DNA of 64,000 bases from Phoronis australis. Taxonomy: Eukaryota; Phoronida; Phoronidae. The position numbers were made by a program, and so were the translations under genes. Where the stretch lies: NCBI GenBank assembly GCA_002633005.1, contig NMRA01000113.1, forward strand, positions 340,441-404,440, in the 5' to 3' direction. The notes under the pieces were generated by a model, which was not told where the DNA came from, did not search any database, and worked only from the letters and a program-made list of their open reading frames with translations. Shown in pieces: positions 1 through 12,807 of the stretch (positions within the stretch are counted from its first letter, which is position 1; every line of letters begins with the position of its first letter).

Positions 1-171
1 GTTGTTTTGTGAAGTTTTATCACGTGTAAGCAGTGGCCCGAAACTTTCTTCGGCGAATCCGGGAATTTACAAAAGTGGCCGAAAGTGTTAGCCAATGAAA
101 CGCGTTAAAGATCGATTCTGCATATCCCATGTTCACGCGACTTGCTTACAAGTCATCGGGAGGCCAGGCGT

Positions 172-314
172 GCGTTCAGTAGACGCTAGGACTTATGCTA
201 GGACCTAGCTAAAACCTAGCCAAAGTCACGTGTTCTTATTTAAAATACACGGCAATACCTCACGTAATCTCGCGAAGTCTTGCTTTTTAGCGAGGTCCTA
301 GCGTTACTGAACGG
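172..314. mobile_element. Short inverted-repeat element (MITE-like)
   Basis: The left end reads CGTTCAGTAGACGCTAGGAC. The reverse complement of the right end reads CGTTCAGTAACGCTAGGAC, so the two ends form inverted repeats of about 20 bp around a core of about 100 bp with no coding capacity. GGGAGGC occurs near both flanks but is not cleanly placed as a target-site duplication, so the superfamily is not assigned. Confidence 0.5.
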
Positions 315-763
315 GAGGCTGTTCTCGGTTAGTGTTCTTTTGAACTTGTATTTGGCAACAACCAAATAAAGGTCGGATTAACAAGAGCTGTTTTGTATTT
401 GCCAGGTATCTGTTGAGAAGTGTAAAAACTCAGCTCGCATTCGTTGGAAATTCCAGGTCGCATTTTGCGACTTTATACGAGCTGACAAAAATCTCAGCTC
501 GCATTTCCAAATTTCAGGTCGCAAATGCGACTTGCAGTTCGTTATGTCGAGCCCTGGATACGTCACAGCTCGTAAATTTGCTTTCACCCTTTTGTTGGAG
601 ACCGTGTTTCAACCGCTTTAGGCTACAACAAGCGCCCCCCCTTCCGAAATGAATTTTTCTAACACCCTGGGCAAATACGGTAGCCCTAATAGATGTTGAC
701 ACCAACGAACAAAACAATGATTTTTATTGACCCTGGCAGCAAGTTTGTGGTGACAGACGCAAA

Positions 764-843
764 CGGGCCGGGCAACTGAATTTCGGGCCGGGCGACTAAA
801 TTTCGGGCCGGGCGTCTGAATTTCGGGCTGGGCGAGTAGATTT
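764..843 (+). repeat. 20-bp tandem repeat, 4 copies
   Basis: Four back-to-back 20-bp units start with CGGGCCGGGC (CGGGCTGGGC in the last) and end in AATTT or GATTT. This is a small GC-rich minisatellite upstream of the Srrm234 coding exons. No function is evident. Confidence 0.8.
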
Positions 844-1467
844 TCTGGCTCACACGCCCAGCTGGCGAGCAGGGTTTTGAAACCTGGGTATATCCCTGTA
901 TTATATCACTTTAATTACACTAAGTCTGCTGGGCACAACTTTTTGAAAAAAGACACACTTTTTATCATCAGATGCGCCCAAAGGACACAGGTTCAAACCT
1001 GGCCAGGGATATCCCTGCTCTTCATAAGTTCAAACTGACCAATACTCGTTAACTCTGTGCCTGAGCTATGGTCGCAAAGGTTCGAATTCTTATGGTGACC
1101 CTGGTACGCATCCACTAACAGGAATCTGTGAAAATGTACAAATAAAAGGTTTTTTAAGATTTGTTTTAACTGATAGCCATACCAGGATATGACTCGACCT
1201 GATGTCATCCCTCAATGAAGCACTAAAGTCGCCATGATTTGCCAAAATCCAATGTATCTCTTGGACTGTAGCCAACCCTACAGTGGTTCAAAACAAAGAA
1301 GTCAGTAAAAAGATAACTACCCGAACAGCTTTATATTGTGTTATTTTGGTGCTAAACTGAGTGGTTCCCGTACTAGGAGGCATTAGAATTGCTGCGAATT
1401 TTATGTTGTGGTTGGTTGTTTTCAACCTGATTTGTTTTTTTTTTCAGGATAAACTTAAGCCATAACC

Positions 1468-4400
1468 ATGTACAACGGAATAGGTCTGGATACTGCCAGA
1501 GGAAGTGGCACCAATGGTTATGTTCAGAGGAATGTGGCTTTCATACGGCACCACAAGGACCGTGTGGACTACAAGTCTGAAGAAGAAATGAAAAAATTAG
1601 ATCAAATGTTAAACAAGGGCCCTAACCAGGAGATACTGAACCATGACCGCAAGCGCAAAGTGGAGTTGAAGTGTCTTGAAATGCAAGAGTTGATGGAAGA
1701 GCAAGGGTGAGTGGGCACAGCGGCCAGCTGAGCTGATAGTGGATTTACTATCTGTATGGTCCACAGATGACTGGCTCTAATACCTATGTTGGCTGACTCA
1801 TTGTCTACTGACTATTACTCAATTATGTCAGTTTTTCAAACAAGTAAATATTTAGGTTCTTTCATAATACCTGTTTTTCCAATGCAAACTACTGAGTTTA
1901 GTTGGGATTGCTGCAGATGTCTTGATTATCTTATGTTATGAAATGTGAACGTGTTATTTGTGTTTCTGCTGTTAAATGCACGAATTGAGAGATTTCCCTA
2001 GCATTATTTCACACTGTACTTTCTTTTAGTTGAGAATAACTCATTGCTCTTTCAAATTGACACTTTACATAAAAGTATATTATTACTGACAATATATTTG
2101 ATTGTTTTCTGTATTGTTACAGATATTCTACTGAAGAAATTGAGAAAAAGGTGGCTATCTTCAGGAAAATGTTGACTGACAAAGAAGGTGTAACCGAGCA
2201 TGCAATAGATCGGGATGAGGCAGGCCGACCAACGTAGGTTCAAAGTTTCTTATGTTTTATATATGTTGCAGTAAGAGGCCCTCATCGTCTCACTTTTGTT
2301 GGTAAAGATCTGACCCATTAACCTCGAAAACAACTCATGGAGGCAGTTGTCCTCAGAAGGTTTTTACTGTAAATGTTTATGTTGTCATGACTATTAGCCT
2401 TGCTAGCGCTTGCAAGTGCAGGGTTGGTTACATAATATTGTGTAAGGACAGCTTTTCTTCAGTGAAACAGTAAACTGCACATGGGTAGTTGTGGGTGGTT
2501 TAAGCAGTGTATTACAGGCTTTGAATCCCACACAAAGACTTTGGCTGTGGGAAAGAAATTTTCCCCTAAATATTAATTGCCTATCAGATGTCACAGACAG
2601 CTATCCTAGGTGAACGGGGACCATAAGTAAACATAAGACTTTTTGTTCAAGCTTTAATTTTGTATTGTAGTGTGTGGTAATTTTGAGTTAATTACCAGCA
2701 TTTTCCTTCTAAAAACTGCCGGATCAGCCCAATTAGTGGCTTGTATGACATTGAGGTCTATATAGATTATATGTTTGCATGGTTTTGAGATAATCACATG
2801 GGCTGGAATCAAACTAAGATTGTGCTTGTCAATCAGTTTAAAGGAACTTTGTTTTCTTCAGGACTTTGGCTACCTGTTCATCTCATTAATTAGTTCCCTG
2901 GTTAAGTTGCAGTGTCTTATTTTTCTTGCACTTTGTAGAGCTAAAGAAACTCATCAGATAGCAGAAGCAGCTGCTGAGAAAACCCAACAACTGCGTGCAG
3001 CTTTTGGCCTCAGTGAATACTACCAAGATGGCAGCTCATTTGATCCAAACAGGCGAGCTAAGGAGAAAGAATTGGAGGCTAAAGCCATGGCAGAAAAACA
3101 ATATGCGTAAGCAGTTTGCAGGGTTTCAGACAAAATGTCCAAGCACAGATTCAATTAGTTTCTAACGTCACTTGTTATAATGTATACTTAACAGATTCAC
3201 TTTATGTTCAATACATACCGTCACACATTATAATGTACATTTAGCACAGATTCATTTAACATTCAGTACAAGCGGTTACATGTAATATTGTATACTAAAC
3301 CCAGAATTTTCAATTTATACATGCGATTGCATGTTTTAATGTATTCTATCCTTTATTCTTCAACGAGAACAGTACTCTCTGTGGGAGGTTGCTCATCTGT
3401 GTTTTTAATTTCTAATACCATGCTTAACTAGCTATGTATTATAGCTCTGTGAATTTATTTTCATCCAAATTGTGAAACACGTTTGTGATCAAACAAGTAT
3501 AAATTATAGAAATTAATTAACACAAGCAACCAAGGCATTATGATGGACGTCCATTAAAATTGAAAGTCATTTCAATTAGTACCTATTTTTGATGTGAGGA
3601 CCATTTTTTTAATGTGAGTAGAGGTTAGGATGTTTCAAAGCAAATGAACTGCGTTAATATCTTTTTGTGGTTTGGTTACACTAGTATACTTTGATAACCG
3701 TTCTTCCCTAAAGCAAGTTTGTTTTTCTGTGTGTTACTCTTGGACATATCTACAATCGAACAGTTGCTCAGTGGATGAAACCCGTATTGCAAGACTTTAA
3801 TACGTCAGTGAGAGTGCAGTGAACTAGATTATGCAAATTACATCTGGTCAGATGTTTAGTATATCAACACTGTCTTTTTCAGTATTGTCAAGAGTTCAAG
3901 CTCGTCGAGGTCACCTTCGCCGGTACCAAAGAAAAAAAAGAAAAAGGCCAGGTTGGTAGTATTGTATGGTTGATAGTATTGTATGGTTGGTACTATTGTA
4001 TGGTTGGTAGTATTGTATTATTGGTAGTATTGTATGGTTGGTAGCGTTGTATTAGTCAAACTTAGCACCTGATGTCACGCAGTGAACCTGATGTCCTGTT
4101 TACCTGTCCATAGACCCTGAGTTTTGTAAACAGGAATCCTATTTCCCAGTTCTTGTTCCACTGTGGAAGGGAAGGACTGGTGCTCTTTAGTACGCTAACT
4201 GATTATTTCAAGAAAATTTTCTTTTTGGAATGAATTCAATTAAAAGCTCTTTAGGCTTTCCTGATATTTTTGTCTTTCCAAAAATATGATTAAAAGTGTG
4301 ATGGGATCAACCAAATTTGTCTCTGGATGTTATCTGTACCAGTGATGTAATGTGCATGATGATATCCAGTCTTGTACCCTCTGTTTGAATTGGACTCTAA

Positions 4401-7400
4401 CTAAGGTACCCATAATTAAAATGTTGGTCTTTTTCTTTAAATATCTAAGTAACAGGCAGCTGTCAAGTGTGAAACTAGGAACTGAGATAAATCTATTCAT
4501 GTTATCAACAACACTGTGCCATTCTCGTGGTCACGTGACCATGCGTTGTAGGCAAAATATTTTTGAAAGGTACATTGATATGAAGAAAGTCCTTCCACCA
4601 GAATTCAACAAAATGCTCAAAAAGCGTGTCTGGGATTTTCCATAGTTAGTGTCAATATTGTTAATGGTATTTTGTTTATGAAGTTAGGCTACATGTAACT
4701 TGGCAATGAAGTAGCAACCAAAATGGTTGTATTGAGAAAATGTTAATCACTTATGAGCAGATGTTCAAATAGAAAGTTGGTTGAAATTGTGTATTAAGTT
4801 GTTTGTCTTTGTTCAGGTCAGAGACTCCTTCTCCCTCTAGAAGCAAGAAAAAGAAGTCAAAAAAACAAAAACGTGAAAGGTGGGCTTTTTAGAATGGTTG
4901 TTACTAACACTTTAATCTATAGGGTACACTGGTAGAAATTAACAAGTTTTGTGAGGTACAATACGCATGCATTTCAGAAAAACGCACAACTTTGGTTAAA
5001 ACACGCTTATTTTTATGTTCCCATGTATACATATATGGGCGCATATTGCTGTCGTATCTGTCGGTGCATCTGATGTCCTATATCTCCTAAACCTCGTGCA
5101 GCATGTTAATGAAATTTCACAGATGTGCTCCTACAACGCTAACCACAGATGGCCACGAATTTTGAACTGATGTAACTACCCCTCTACCTCCTTGAGGGAA
5201 TTTTAGTTTTTACATTTGCCTTTGAATTTACGGAGTTCTTGGATGGATTTTGTCGTCCGCGTCTCTAGCTGCCAAACTGCTTAAAGGATCATTATGAAAA
5301 TTGGCAGATGTATTCCAGCCAAGAAGACTAGGTTAGCGTTGATTTTTGGATAAGCCCGACTACTGAGATGGTCCCTAGTGGTAATTTTTCTGTCTGTGGT
5401 TGTATTTCCTTTACCTATTATAGGAACTTTGTGGAATTTGGCAAGCATTTTGAATGTAAAAACAGACGTCAACAAGTTTCGGATGTATCCAACTACCGCT
5501 GTATCGCCTAATGGCAACTTTTTCCATTTACGTCGGTTTCTTCAGTGTTTCTTGTAGGTTTTCATGAAATTTTATCAGGTGTCTATAGTGGAGACGACAA
5601 TGTATTCCCATTTTTGGATGGATTCATCATATTCTGCACCACCTGCTATGGCTGCTGGTGACCATATTTCATTATTTGTGAATCTGTCTGTTGGTGTCTG
5701 TTTCGCTACCAGCTAAACCGTTCCAAGGATCGTTAAAATTGACAAAATGTGTTTTTGCTAAGAAAACCACAAATGATGATTTTTGGATGGCTCTGACTGC
5801 TGTGGAACCTTTTAGTCGCAATTTTTTTCCCTTGCAGGATCAATATGGCAAGCGTTTTCCTATGAATGTTACAATGAATGATTACATTTTTCTGGTGGAT
5901 CCGACTAGTGTTGTACCCCCAAGTTTTAATTTTAGTTTTTATTTTTACACTTATATCTATTATTACAGTTTCTTGACAGAATTTCATGAAATTTGTCAAA
6001 AAAGTGTCTGTTAAGGATACCACAATACCTTATTTTTATCTTTAAGAAAATTTCAGATGTTTTCCTACTGGCAACATCATGACTTACATTTTTTTCGACG
6101 GGCTAGACTACTGTGGCACCCCTTAGTGGCAATCTTTTGCATTTACAACAATTACATCTCCTTAACACCTTGTAGCATATATGTGAAATTTGGCAGGAGT
6201 GACAACAGATGACAAATGTCTTTTGGACGCATCCAACTTGTGCTTTTTCTTGCAGAGGCAATTCTATTTTTACGCGTTTGTCTCTCTTTGGAGTTCTTGG
6301 ACAGATTTCTGTGAAATTTGTTTTAGGGAGGCTGCGAAGCCTTGTCATTTTTATATGGGTTCGACATACTCTGTGTTACGTATTGGCCATTTCTGATATC
6401 CCTAGTAGCATACTGTTTGCGGTGCAGTCATGGGTGCATTTCAAGGCTTTGTGTTTCTCTTGTTTCACTTTTTGTATATTTTCGTTTGGTGTTTTTTCTT
6501 GTCATGTCCGAGTACTTGTTCAAATTATACACAAGATATACCCACATCATTACAGTCAGAAGCATACATTCTACTGTGACAATTTCCCTTCCCTCAATCT
6601 CCCCCTCCCTTCCTAGCCATCCCTTCATCTGCAATATTGATTCATTGCATAAGTACTCTGGCATTGTGTATGCCATTTCAACTTCTCAGAGAACTGTACG
6701 TTATTAAGAATTGTCCTAACTGGTCGTGTTAACATCAAGTACTGTGCTCCTTTTTATGCTTGCCTATTATAGAACAAAGGTAAGGAAACATGTTTTAACA
6801 GCAGAAGATTAGAAATGGTTCTTTTTATGGTAACAGTTAATAGTGATTATCTGTGGTTGCAGATAATTCATTTTAACGGTCTATCAAGTGAAGTGTATTC
6901 GAATGAGTACTTGACCGTCACCAGTAATATTACATGTACTGTTCAAATGTTTACACATGTTGCCAGTGTGAGCGTTTGAACATCACTATTGATGCTTACA
7001 GTTATAGTCACTGTGAACATTTGAACATTGCCGTTGGCGCAGTTACCTTAACTTTCATATGTTACAAATTGTCAGTTAACCTTTGAATATTATCAGTGAA
7101 TGATGGCCGTAGGTCGATGTTTCTTTGGCTTGGCTTTCTCATAGTGCCACCTGAATAAAATGTGTTAGGGGTATCACCTGTTTGCATGATATGACTTTAG
7201 AATAAATGTGTTCCTTTTTCTAGAATTGAAATTTGAATTATGTCTATTGCAGATCGGAATCTCCTAAAGCTAAGGAGAGAGGCAAACAGAAAAAGAAGAA
7301 AAAGCAGCGTACTCCCTCTCCTTCTGAATCTGATAGTAATTCTGATAGTGGTAGCCACTCTCACAGGTATAACAAGCATCGCTAATACTATTTAATTGCT

Positions 7401-10400
7401 GTTGTTACATCAGTCTTCATTTATCCACTCTTCTTCCTTTTAATACCCTTCATTGGTTACCTGTGTTTGGTAAGCATTGTATTACTGGTTATATGTTGCC
7501 TCATTTTCTGCATTTTAGTGAATTTTGTTTTGACTTTTGTGTTATGTTAGTTGTTTTTTTGTGTTCTCTTGGGGTTGCTCTTACAAAAGCAAGGAGCAGT
7601 GACATATTGTAGTAACATGTGGGTGAGTGCTTAAATATCATATGTTTTTTGTACTGTGGTGGACGGTACCTTTTGCTTGGTTAGCAACTTGTTAATACAT
7701 AAACGATGCAAAGATCTCTCTGAAAACCGTATTAATCATTGACACCATTCAGCTTTAAAAAGTATACTTTCCCTCCATCATACATGTACATTTATGCAAG
7801 AAAGGTTGTATGAACCCAAATTGCACTTATACACGTTAAAAGATCTTATATCATTTTGTTGCATAGGTAGTGTAAGAAAAGACGTTTGTCATTTGCTTTT
7901 CCATTTCCCACTCCAACTATTTTAGCTGATAACCTTTAGGGTGATGATTTGTATAGTCTTGAGAAAGTATATATTTGATCTTTGACGAGATCGAATTACA
8001 GTGCCTTGGGCAACTTGATCAGAAATAATATAAAGGAAAATCCAAGTCTTTGTATTGACTGGTTTGTGCGCATGTTGCCTGGCTTTACAAAGACTGGGTG
8101 ATTTGACTATAGCCTGATTCCTGCGTTGAAATACTCAGCTTGCATGAGTACACCAGCTGTCAATCCAAGTAGTGGCACGTTATTACTTCTCTCTCTCTCT
8201 CTCTGTCACTGTTGTCAGTAGGAGTGGCTAGGTACTTGTACAGGTGGTCACATGCATGTTGTACTCTACTGTGGTGTTCTGTTACTGCTGACTTACTGGT
8301 ATAGTCCACGGTGACACTGCCCATTCTTCTGTTTGTGTGTTGGGCACAAATTGGCACTGTTGTTGTACCCATGGTAACCTGATACCATCATTGGTCAGTT
8401 TCATCGATACATTGCATTATAAAAATACAAGTTGATGCAACCATGTTGTTGTCAAACAGTTCCTTGTTGCTTATCACTGGTTGTTTAACTGCTAAACTGA
8501 TTCTGGCGTAATTGCCATCACCTTGTGTTGGATGTGTTAATTGCACCATCACATTATTCTGGTGTTGATTACACCATCATGATTTGCCGGTGTTGATTGC
8601 ACCATCGCCGCCGTGTGCCGGTGTTGATTGCACCATCACCTTGTACGGGTGTTGATAAGTTATTTTCCTAGCAACTCTACTTTCTTATTTTGTCACATTC
8701 GTTGTGGAGTTGAGATGTCTCTTTTGTGATACACAGAGAGCAGTTTTGTTAACTCATGATTTACAGAGATGGTTGTATCCCATCGTCAAATTAGTAAGAA
8801 AGTGGCAACTTGCCATTAGTACCTTGCTTTCTACTTCAGTTTAAAACTGCATGCTGTTAATGAGTTTAAGTGTCAGAAATGTCAAGTAAATAGGGTTGAC
8901 CAAAGTTACAGTGCGAGTGGAGTGGCTGGTGAAAACTGCTCACCCCTCAGCCAATCCGTGTCTAAACTGGACATAGCATATTTTGAATTAGATGAATAGA
9001 AATAGATGAACAGAAATATGGTGGCAAATTGCTCAGAGCTCGACTGCTGTCCCTGTGGTTTTGGATTCACTAGATTATTTGGAACACTAAGTTGAGAAGC
9101 ACACAGGAATCAACAAATACATAATTTATGTACAGGATGTTTCAAAAAGATGGACCTGGTTTAAATCTATTCAGTTCACCTTTTTGAATCCCCTGTGTTG
9201 TATCAAGTTACCATGGCAGTACCTGTGAATTTCAAGTCGTTAATCGTTTTAACCAAAACATCTTACGGAATCAAGCATATATTTTTATTTTAAAAGTCAT
9301 TGTTTGAAACAATTACTGTATAAGAGATTCCAAGTAGGAGACATACTATGATTGACTTTGTGTAAGGTGAACATTGTGTATACATTTGAAGTCTTTCATG
9401 TACTGTGTTGATTGTGAGGACTGATGTATATTGTTGAGGTTTTGTTATCTCAATATACGTTCACTTGGCGCTGAAATGTTATGTTGTGTGCAGTTCATAT
9501 GAGGACCATACATTTTAAGGGATGTTCACTGAACTTTCCATAAAAGAGATGATTTGAGTCGACAAGTAGTTCATCAATTTTGATTTGGCAAAACTATGAA
9601 TGACGAAAGAAGTGTACATGTAAAGAGTTTATTATTGAAACTAGTGTATGTTTTTGTTGATTGTATGGATTTATTTGTATCACCTGATCTTAAGTATTAA
9701 TTAGCAAAAGTTTCTGTTTAGCACTTATCTCATTAATTGGTTTTCGGTGGTTCAATCTTCTGTTTTACCTAAGTTCAATAGATTTGTTGTAAATAAACTT
9801 TTTGTGTTTCTATTCATTGTGCTTCTAATTCTAAGTCAGTCGTGAAATGACATTGTCTTTATTGAATTGTTTAATGAATTTTGATTGTATTATAGTTGTC
9901 AACAAATAAAAATTCATTATTTTTGTCTCTTTTGTGCTTCGTTTCAATGCATTTTCCCAGGGGTTCTACAAGAGGTAAAACTTTTTATCAGAAGTTGTCA
10001 CAAACAACCAAGATAATTTCATATACATGTTTTGGGTAATGCATCACATTACCAGCTGTAGTTCTTGCATTATTGTTAGTCTCAGTTTTGTTGGTGTGGT
10101 TCAAAACTTTTATTGTTTATGGCAATGAAACAAAATCACATTGCAACCATTTTGTGCTTGGTCAGTTGGTGTTGATTCAATCCAAGGTAGTTTATATTTG
10201 CGGAGAATAAAACTAGAATCAATATCAAACGACTAAACATTGGCCTTGAGTATGCAATGTGGTTTTCATTTCATACTTTGGAAGTCAAAATAGGCTGTCC
10301 ACTACCCATGTTGCATGCATGTGATAATATGTGGTCGGACAGTTTCAATGCATTCATAGATATTCTCTTATTTATGTGATGTGCTGCAGACCCAATGGTA

Positions 10401-12807
10401 ATGTACAAAGTGTTGTCTGCTTGGGATTTGGATTTTTAGAGTCTATTCAATTTGGTTTTTAACAATTTGATAAAACAGTATTTTCATACATGTTGGGGAA
10501 ATACAATTCTTCAAGTGTTAAAGTATGTGTGTGAATAGACTGGCTTTTCTTCTTACCACGGAGTATGTTACAACCATGTGTACATTTACAGCACGTGCAG
10601 TCCGCCATCTGGTCTTCAGACCAAGAAGAAGTCGACAGGAATTGAAGGTGGACAGAAAAATGGCATTCAATTAGAGAGCTTGAACGTGGGTGCTGTGACG
10701 AAGAATGGATACAAGGCTACTCCTGCTGAAAGGTTGGTGTGAATCTAGCTGTATTCACAGACAAGTGATAGATTCAAAGAGGTACCATCAGTACCACTAC
10801 TGGCATTGTATGCTTATGTTCAGTTAGGTGACTAGGTGCTCCGATAAGCTGTTTGATTGCACAAATGATATGATATTCCTCTACACAAGTTACCTGCATT
10901 TGAAAGTTAATGTTCTGGTTGTCTAATGTCAGAAATAGGAAAATCACTAGTTGTCGATGAGGCCACATTTCCGCAAGTCACATTTAAATCACTGGAATAT
11001 TTGTTATATGTTATGAAGGTGAACTTCTTTCACTTGCTGCTTGTTTATTGGGATGCATATTTAGCTGAACATGAAGTCTGTTTCATTCGTTTAACACTTT
11101 TTCTCATTTGTTCTCCTTACCATATTAATCCGTAAATTCATCTTTTCACTTATTATCACAACTGATGTTTGTTGTTCAAAGATGGTGAGTTACCGTTTTG
11201 TTTACAACATATGTTCAGACTTCTTGACTATCTGGAGTTATTAGCTTGATTCACTTGTATCTATTTCCATGTTTGTATTGACAATGTAGTTTGTGTGTTT
11301 GGCGTTTATTAACTTGATGTCAGTATGTCTATAGATCAACAACACCTATTCATAACACAAACCTGCAGTCCAAGTCCCCTCAGGAACCATCCAAGACAGT
11401 GAAATCAAAACATTCACGATCCAAAACACCCAAATGGTCACGTTCTCCAACTCCTGCAAGGCGCCGCAGGAGCTACAGTAGATGCAGGTCTAGGTAAGTG
11501 TAGTGTGCGATCTTAACATATAGATGAACCAATGCTGCTGAATTTTTGGTACTGCCTTGGCCGCATGCTCCTTAAACCAGTTATGATATTTTATTCACAG
11601 TTACATATTCTATGTTATCATCAGTTTGCTGCATTTAGTAACTTTTTTGTTTATAATACCACGCTATGGTCTTATTACACTTCTTATGTTTGTTTACAAC
11701 ACCACTGTCAAGGTCTTATTACATTTCTCATGTTTGTTTACAACACCGCTGTCAAGGTCTTGTTACACTTCTCATGTTTGTTTACAACACCGCTGTCAAG
11801 GTCTTATTACACTTCTCATGTTTGTTTACAACACCGCTGTCAAGGTCTTATTACACTTCTTATGTTTGTTTACAACACCACTGTCAAGGTCTTATTACAC
11901 TTCTTATGTTTGTTTACAACACCACCATCAAGGTCTTATTACACTTATGTTTGTTTACAACACCACTGTCAAGGTCTTATTACACTTCTTATGTTTGTTT
12001 ACAACACCACTTTAAGGTCTTTCTTCACTTCTTGTGTTTGCTTACAACACCGTCAAGGTCTTACTGCACTTCTTATGTTTGTTTACAACACCACTGTCTA
12101 GATCTTACTGCACTTCTCATGTTTGTTTACAGTTCCACTTCAAGGTCTTACTACACTTCTTCATCCTCAAGGTCTTGGTCTAGGTATTGAATTGTATTCG
12201 ATGTTTTGTTTCAAATTTGTTATCATTTCATGGTTAGACTATGGTAATACCTTGTAAATTGTAAATTAACACTGTCTTATCAACTATCTTCCACATGCCT
12301 TCATTCAGCTTTCATGTCATCCTAGATCACCCAGAAAACGAAGAAGTAAAAAGTCTCGCAAGCGGCGTTCCTACACCCGTTCACGAAGCCGACGACGTTC
12401 ATACTCTCGATCTCGCAGTAGATCCCGTAGTCCATCTATTCGTCGTCGTTCTGGATCACCAAGTCATCTTGATAGACGTCGGATAACCAGGTAACCTTGG
12501 CCGCACTGTTGTGATTAGCAAATTGATGTTGTCTCGTTTTCCTATCTTCAAGCATATTTTGTACATCTCTGTACTCTTATTATTATTATTTGTTACATTT
12601 TTTTCATCATTCTAATTTAGATTTTACCTGTTTGACCTTCTGTGCAAAGATGTCATATTGTTTATGAGTTGTATTTGTGTATTTCCTTTTCTGACTCTCT
12701 AAAGATCACATGACAGCTACAAGGATAGAAGGAGTTATTCTCGATCATCATCATCATCAGCCCGATCGTCGAGGTCAAGGTCACGATCTTATGGTGGACG
12801 ATACTAG
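1468..12807 (+). CDS. Srrm234: SRRM2/3/4-family serine/arginine repetitive matrix splicing factor, isoform with proximal last exon
   Basis: Spliced CDS of 460 aa in 11 coding exons: 1468-1706, 2123-2233, 2939-3106, 3883-3951, 4817-4879, 7253-7366, 10592-10732, 11335-11493, 12133-12183, 12326-12490, 12705-12807. Coding exon 1 begins at 1448 after a CAG acceptor, so a 5' noncoding exon exists upstream. The N-terminus MYNGIGL...GSGTNGYVQRN and the helical block at residues 50-100 (PN.EILNHDRKRKVELKCLEMQELMEEQG) are the Cwf21/SRRM2 signature, which docks on the spliceosome near the 5' splice site. LRAAFGLSEYYQDGSSFDP follows, as in SRRM2. Residues from about 160 on are Lys/Arg/Ser-rich with RS and SP dipeptides. 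The protein is far shorter than vertebrate SRRM2. All junctions join in frame; every internal coding exon is a multiple of three in phase 2. This isoform ends SRSRSRSYGGRY after exon 11. An alternative last exon lies at 16109. Confidence 0.9.
3951..4054 (+). repeat. 17-bp minisatellite overlapping the exon 4 donor
   Basis: About six copies of a 17-bp unit, GGTTGGTAGTATTGTAT with small variants. The first copy contains the last base of Srrm234 exon 4 and its donor (GCCAG|GTTGGT). Several later copies keep GGTTGGT and so repeat a donor-like sequence. Confidence 0.8.
5000..6340 (+). repeat. Array of diverged dispersed-repeat modules in Srrm234 intron 5
   Basis: The intron holds about eight degenerate modules, roughly 65-270 bp apart. 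Each has an ATGAAATTTGGCA-like core, a TGTTCCTA-like stretch, then TTTTTGGATGG, GACTACTGTGGCACC and CTAGTGGCAA segments. The left end starts with an alternating ATGTATACATATATG tract. The same modules recur near 27870-28960, 36420-36960, 38420-39290 and 53345-53530. Open frames here are short and not conserved between copies, so I call this noncoding repeat DNA of unknown class. Confidence 0.65.
8513..8657 (+). repeat. Imperfect tandem repeat of about 33-38 bp in Srrm234 intron 6
   Basis: Four to five copies of a unit containing GGTGTTGATTGCACCATCA with variable spacers. The rest of intron 6 (7367-10591) shows no further recognisable coding exon, apart from a speculative 14-nt microexon at 9961. 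Confidence 0.65.
9961..9974 (+). other. Candidate 14-nt poison microexon in Srrm234 intron 6 (speculative)
   Basis: A 14-nt segment is bounded by ATTTTCCCAG on the left and GTAAAA on the right, with a T-rich tract and TGC triplets just upstream. Its inclusion between exons 6 and 7 would shift the frame and bring in a TAG about 60 nt before the end of exon 7, which predicts nonsense-mediated decay. It is the only candidate exon in this gene whose length is not a multiple of three. The match could be chance in an AT-rich intron. Confidence 0.15.
11642..12170 (+). repeat. 44-bp minisatellite running into Srrm234 exon 9
   Basis: About eleven tandem copies of a unit of mostly 44 bp (some 41 or 43) with core TGTTTGTTTACAACACCACT followed by GTCAAGGTCTTATTACACTTCTT. 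The ATGTTTG landmark falls near 11686, 11730, 11774, 11818, 11862, 11906, 11947, 11991, 12034, 12075 and 12119. The last copy carries the true acceptor (TTTGTTTACAG, exon from 12133) and the first 30 bases of exon 9, which resemble the repeat unit. All three plus frames stay open across the array because 44 is not a multiple of three; those frames are an artefact. Confidence 0.9.

Larger units (their letters stand above)
1..1447. other. Upstream region of the Srrm234 gene; no coding exon seen
   Basis: No convincing coding exon is seen here. The first coding exon of the downstream gene starts at 1448 after a T-rich tract and CAG, so at least one 5' noncoding exon and the promoter should lie in this stretch or left of the window. 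I could not place the transcription start or the upstream donor. The stretch holds a short inverted-repeat element (172-314), a duplicated block of about 64 bp period (about 430-530) and a 20-bp tandem repeat (764-843). Short open frames here look like chance. Confidence 0.5.

Noticed and set aside
5691-6707. Several overlapping open frames of 80-135 codons
   Set aside because: They lie in the dispersed-repeat array of Srrm234 intron 5 and are not shared in frame between copies.
11532-12190. Three long overlapping plus-strand open frames rich in CLFTTPLSRSYYT-type repeats
   Set aside because: They are the three frames of one 44-bp minisatellite; a period that is not a multiple of three with few stops opens all frames. 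Only the 51-nt exon 9 at its end fits the gene.
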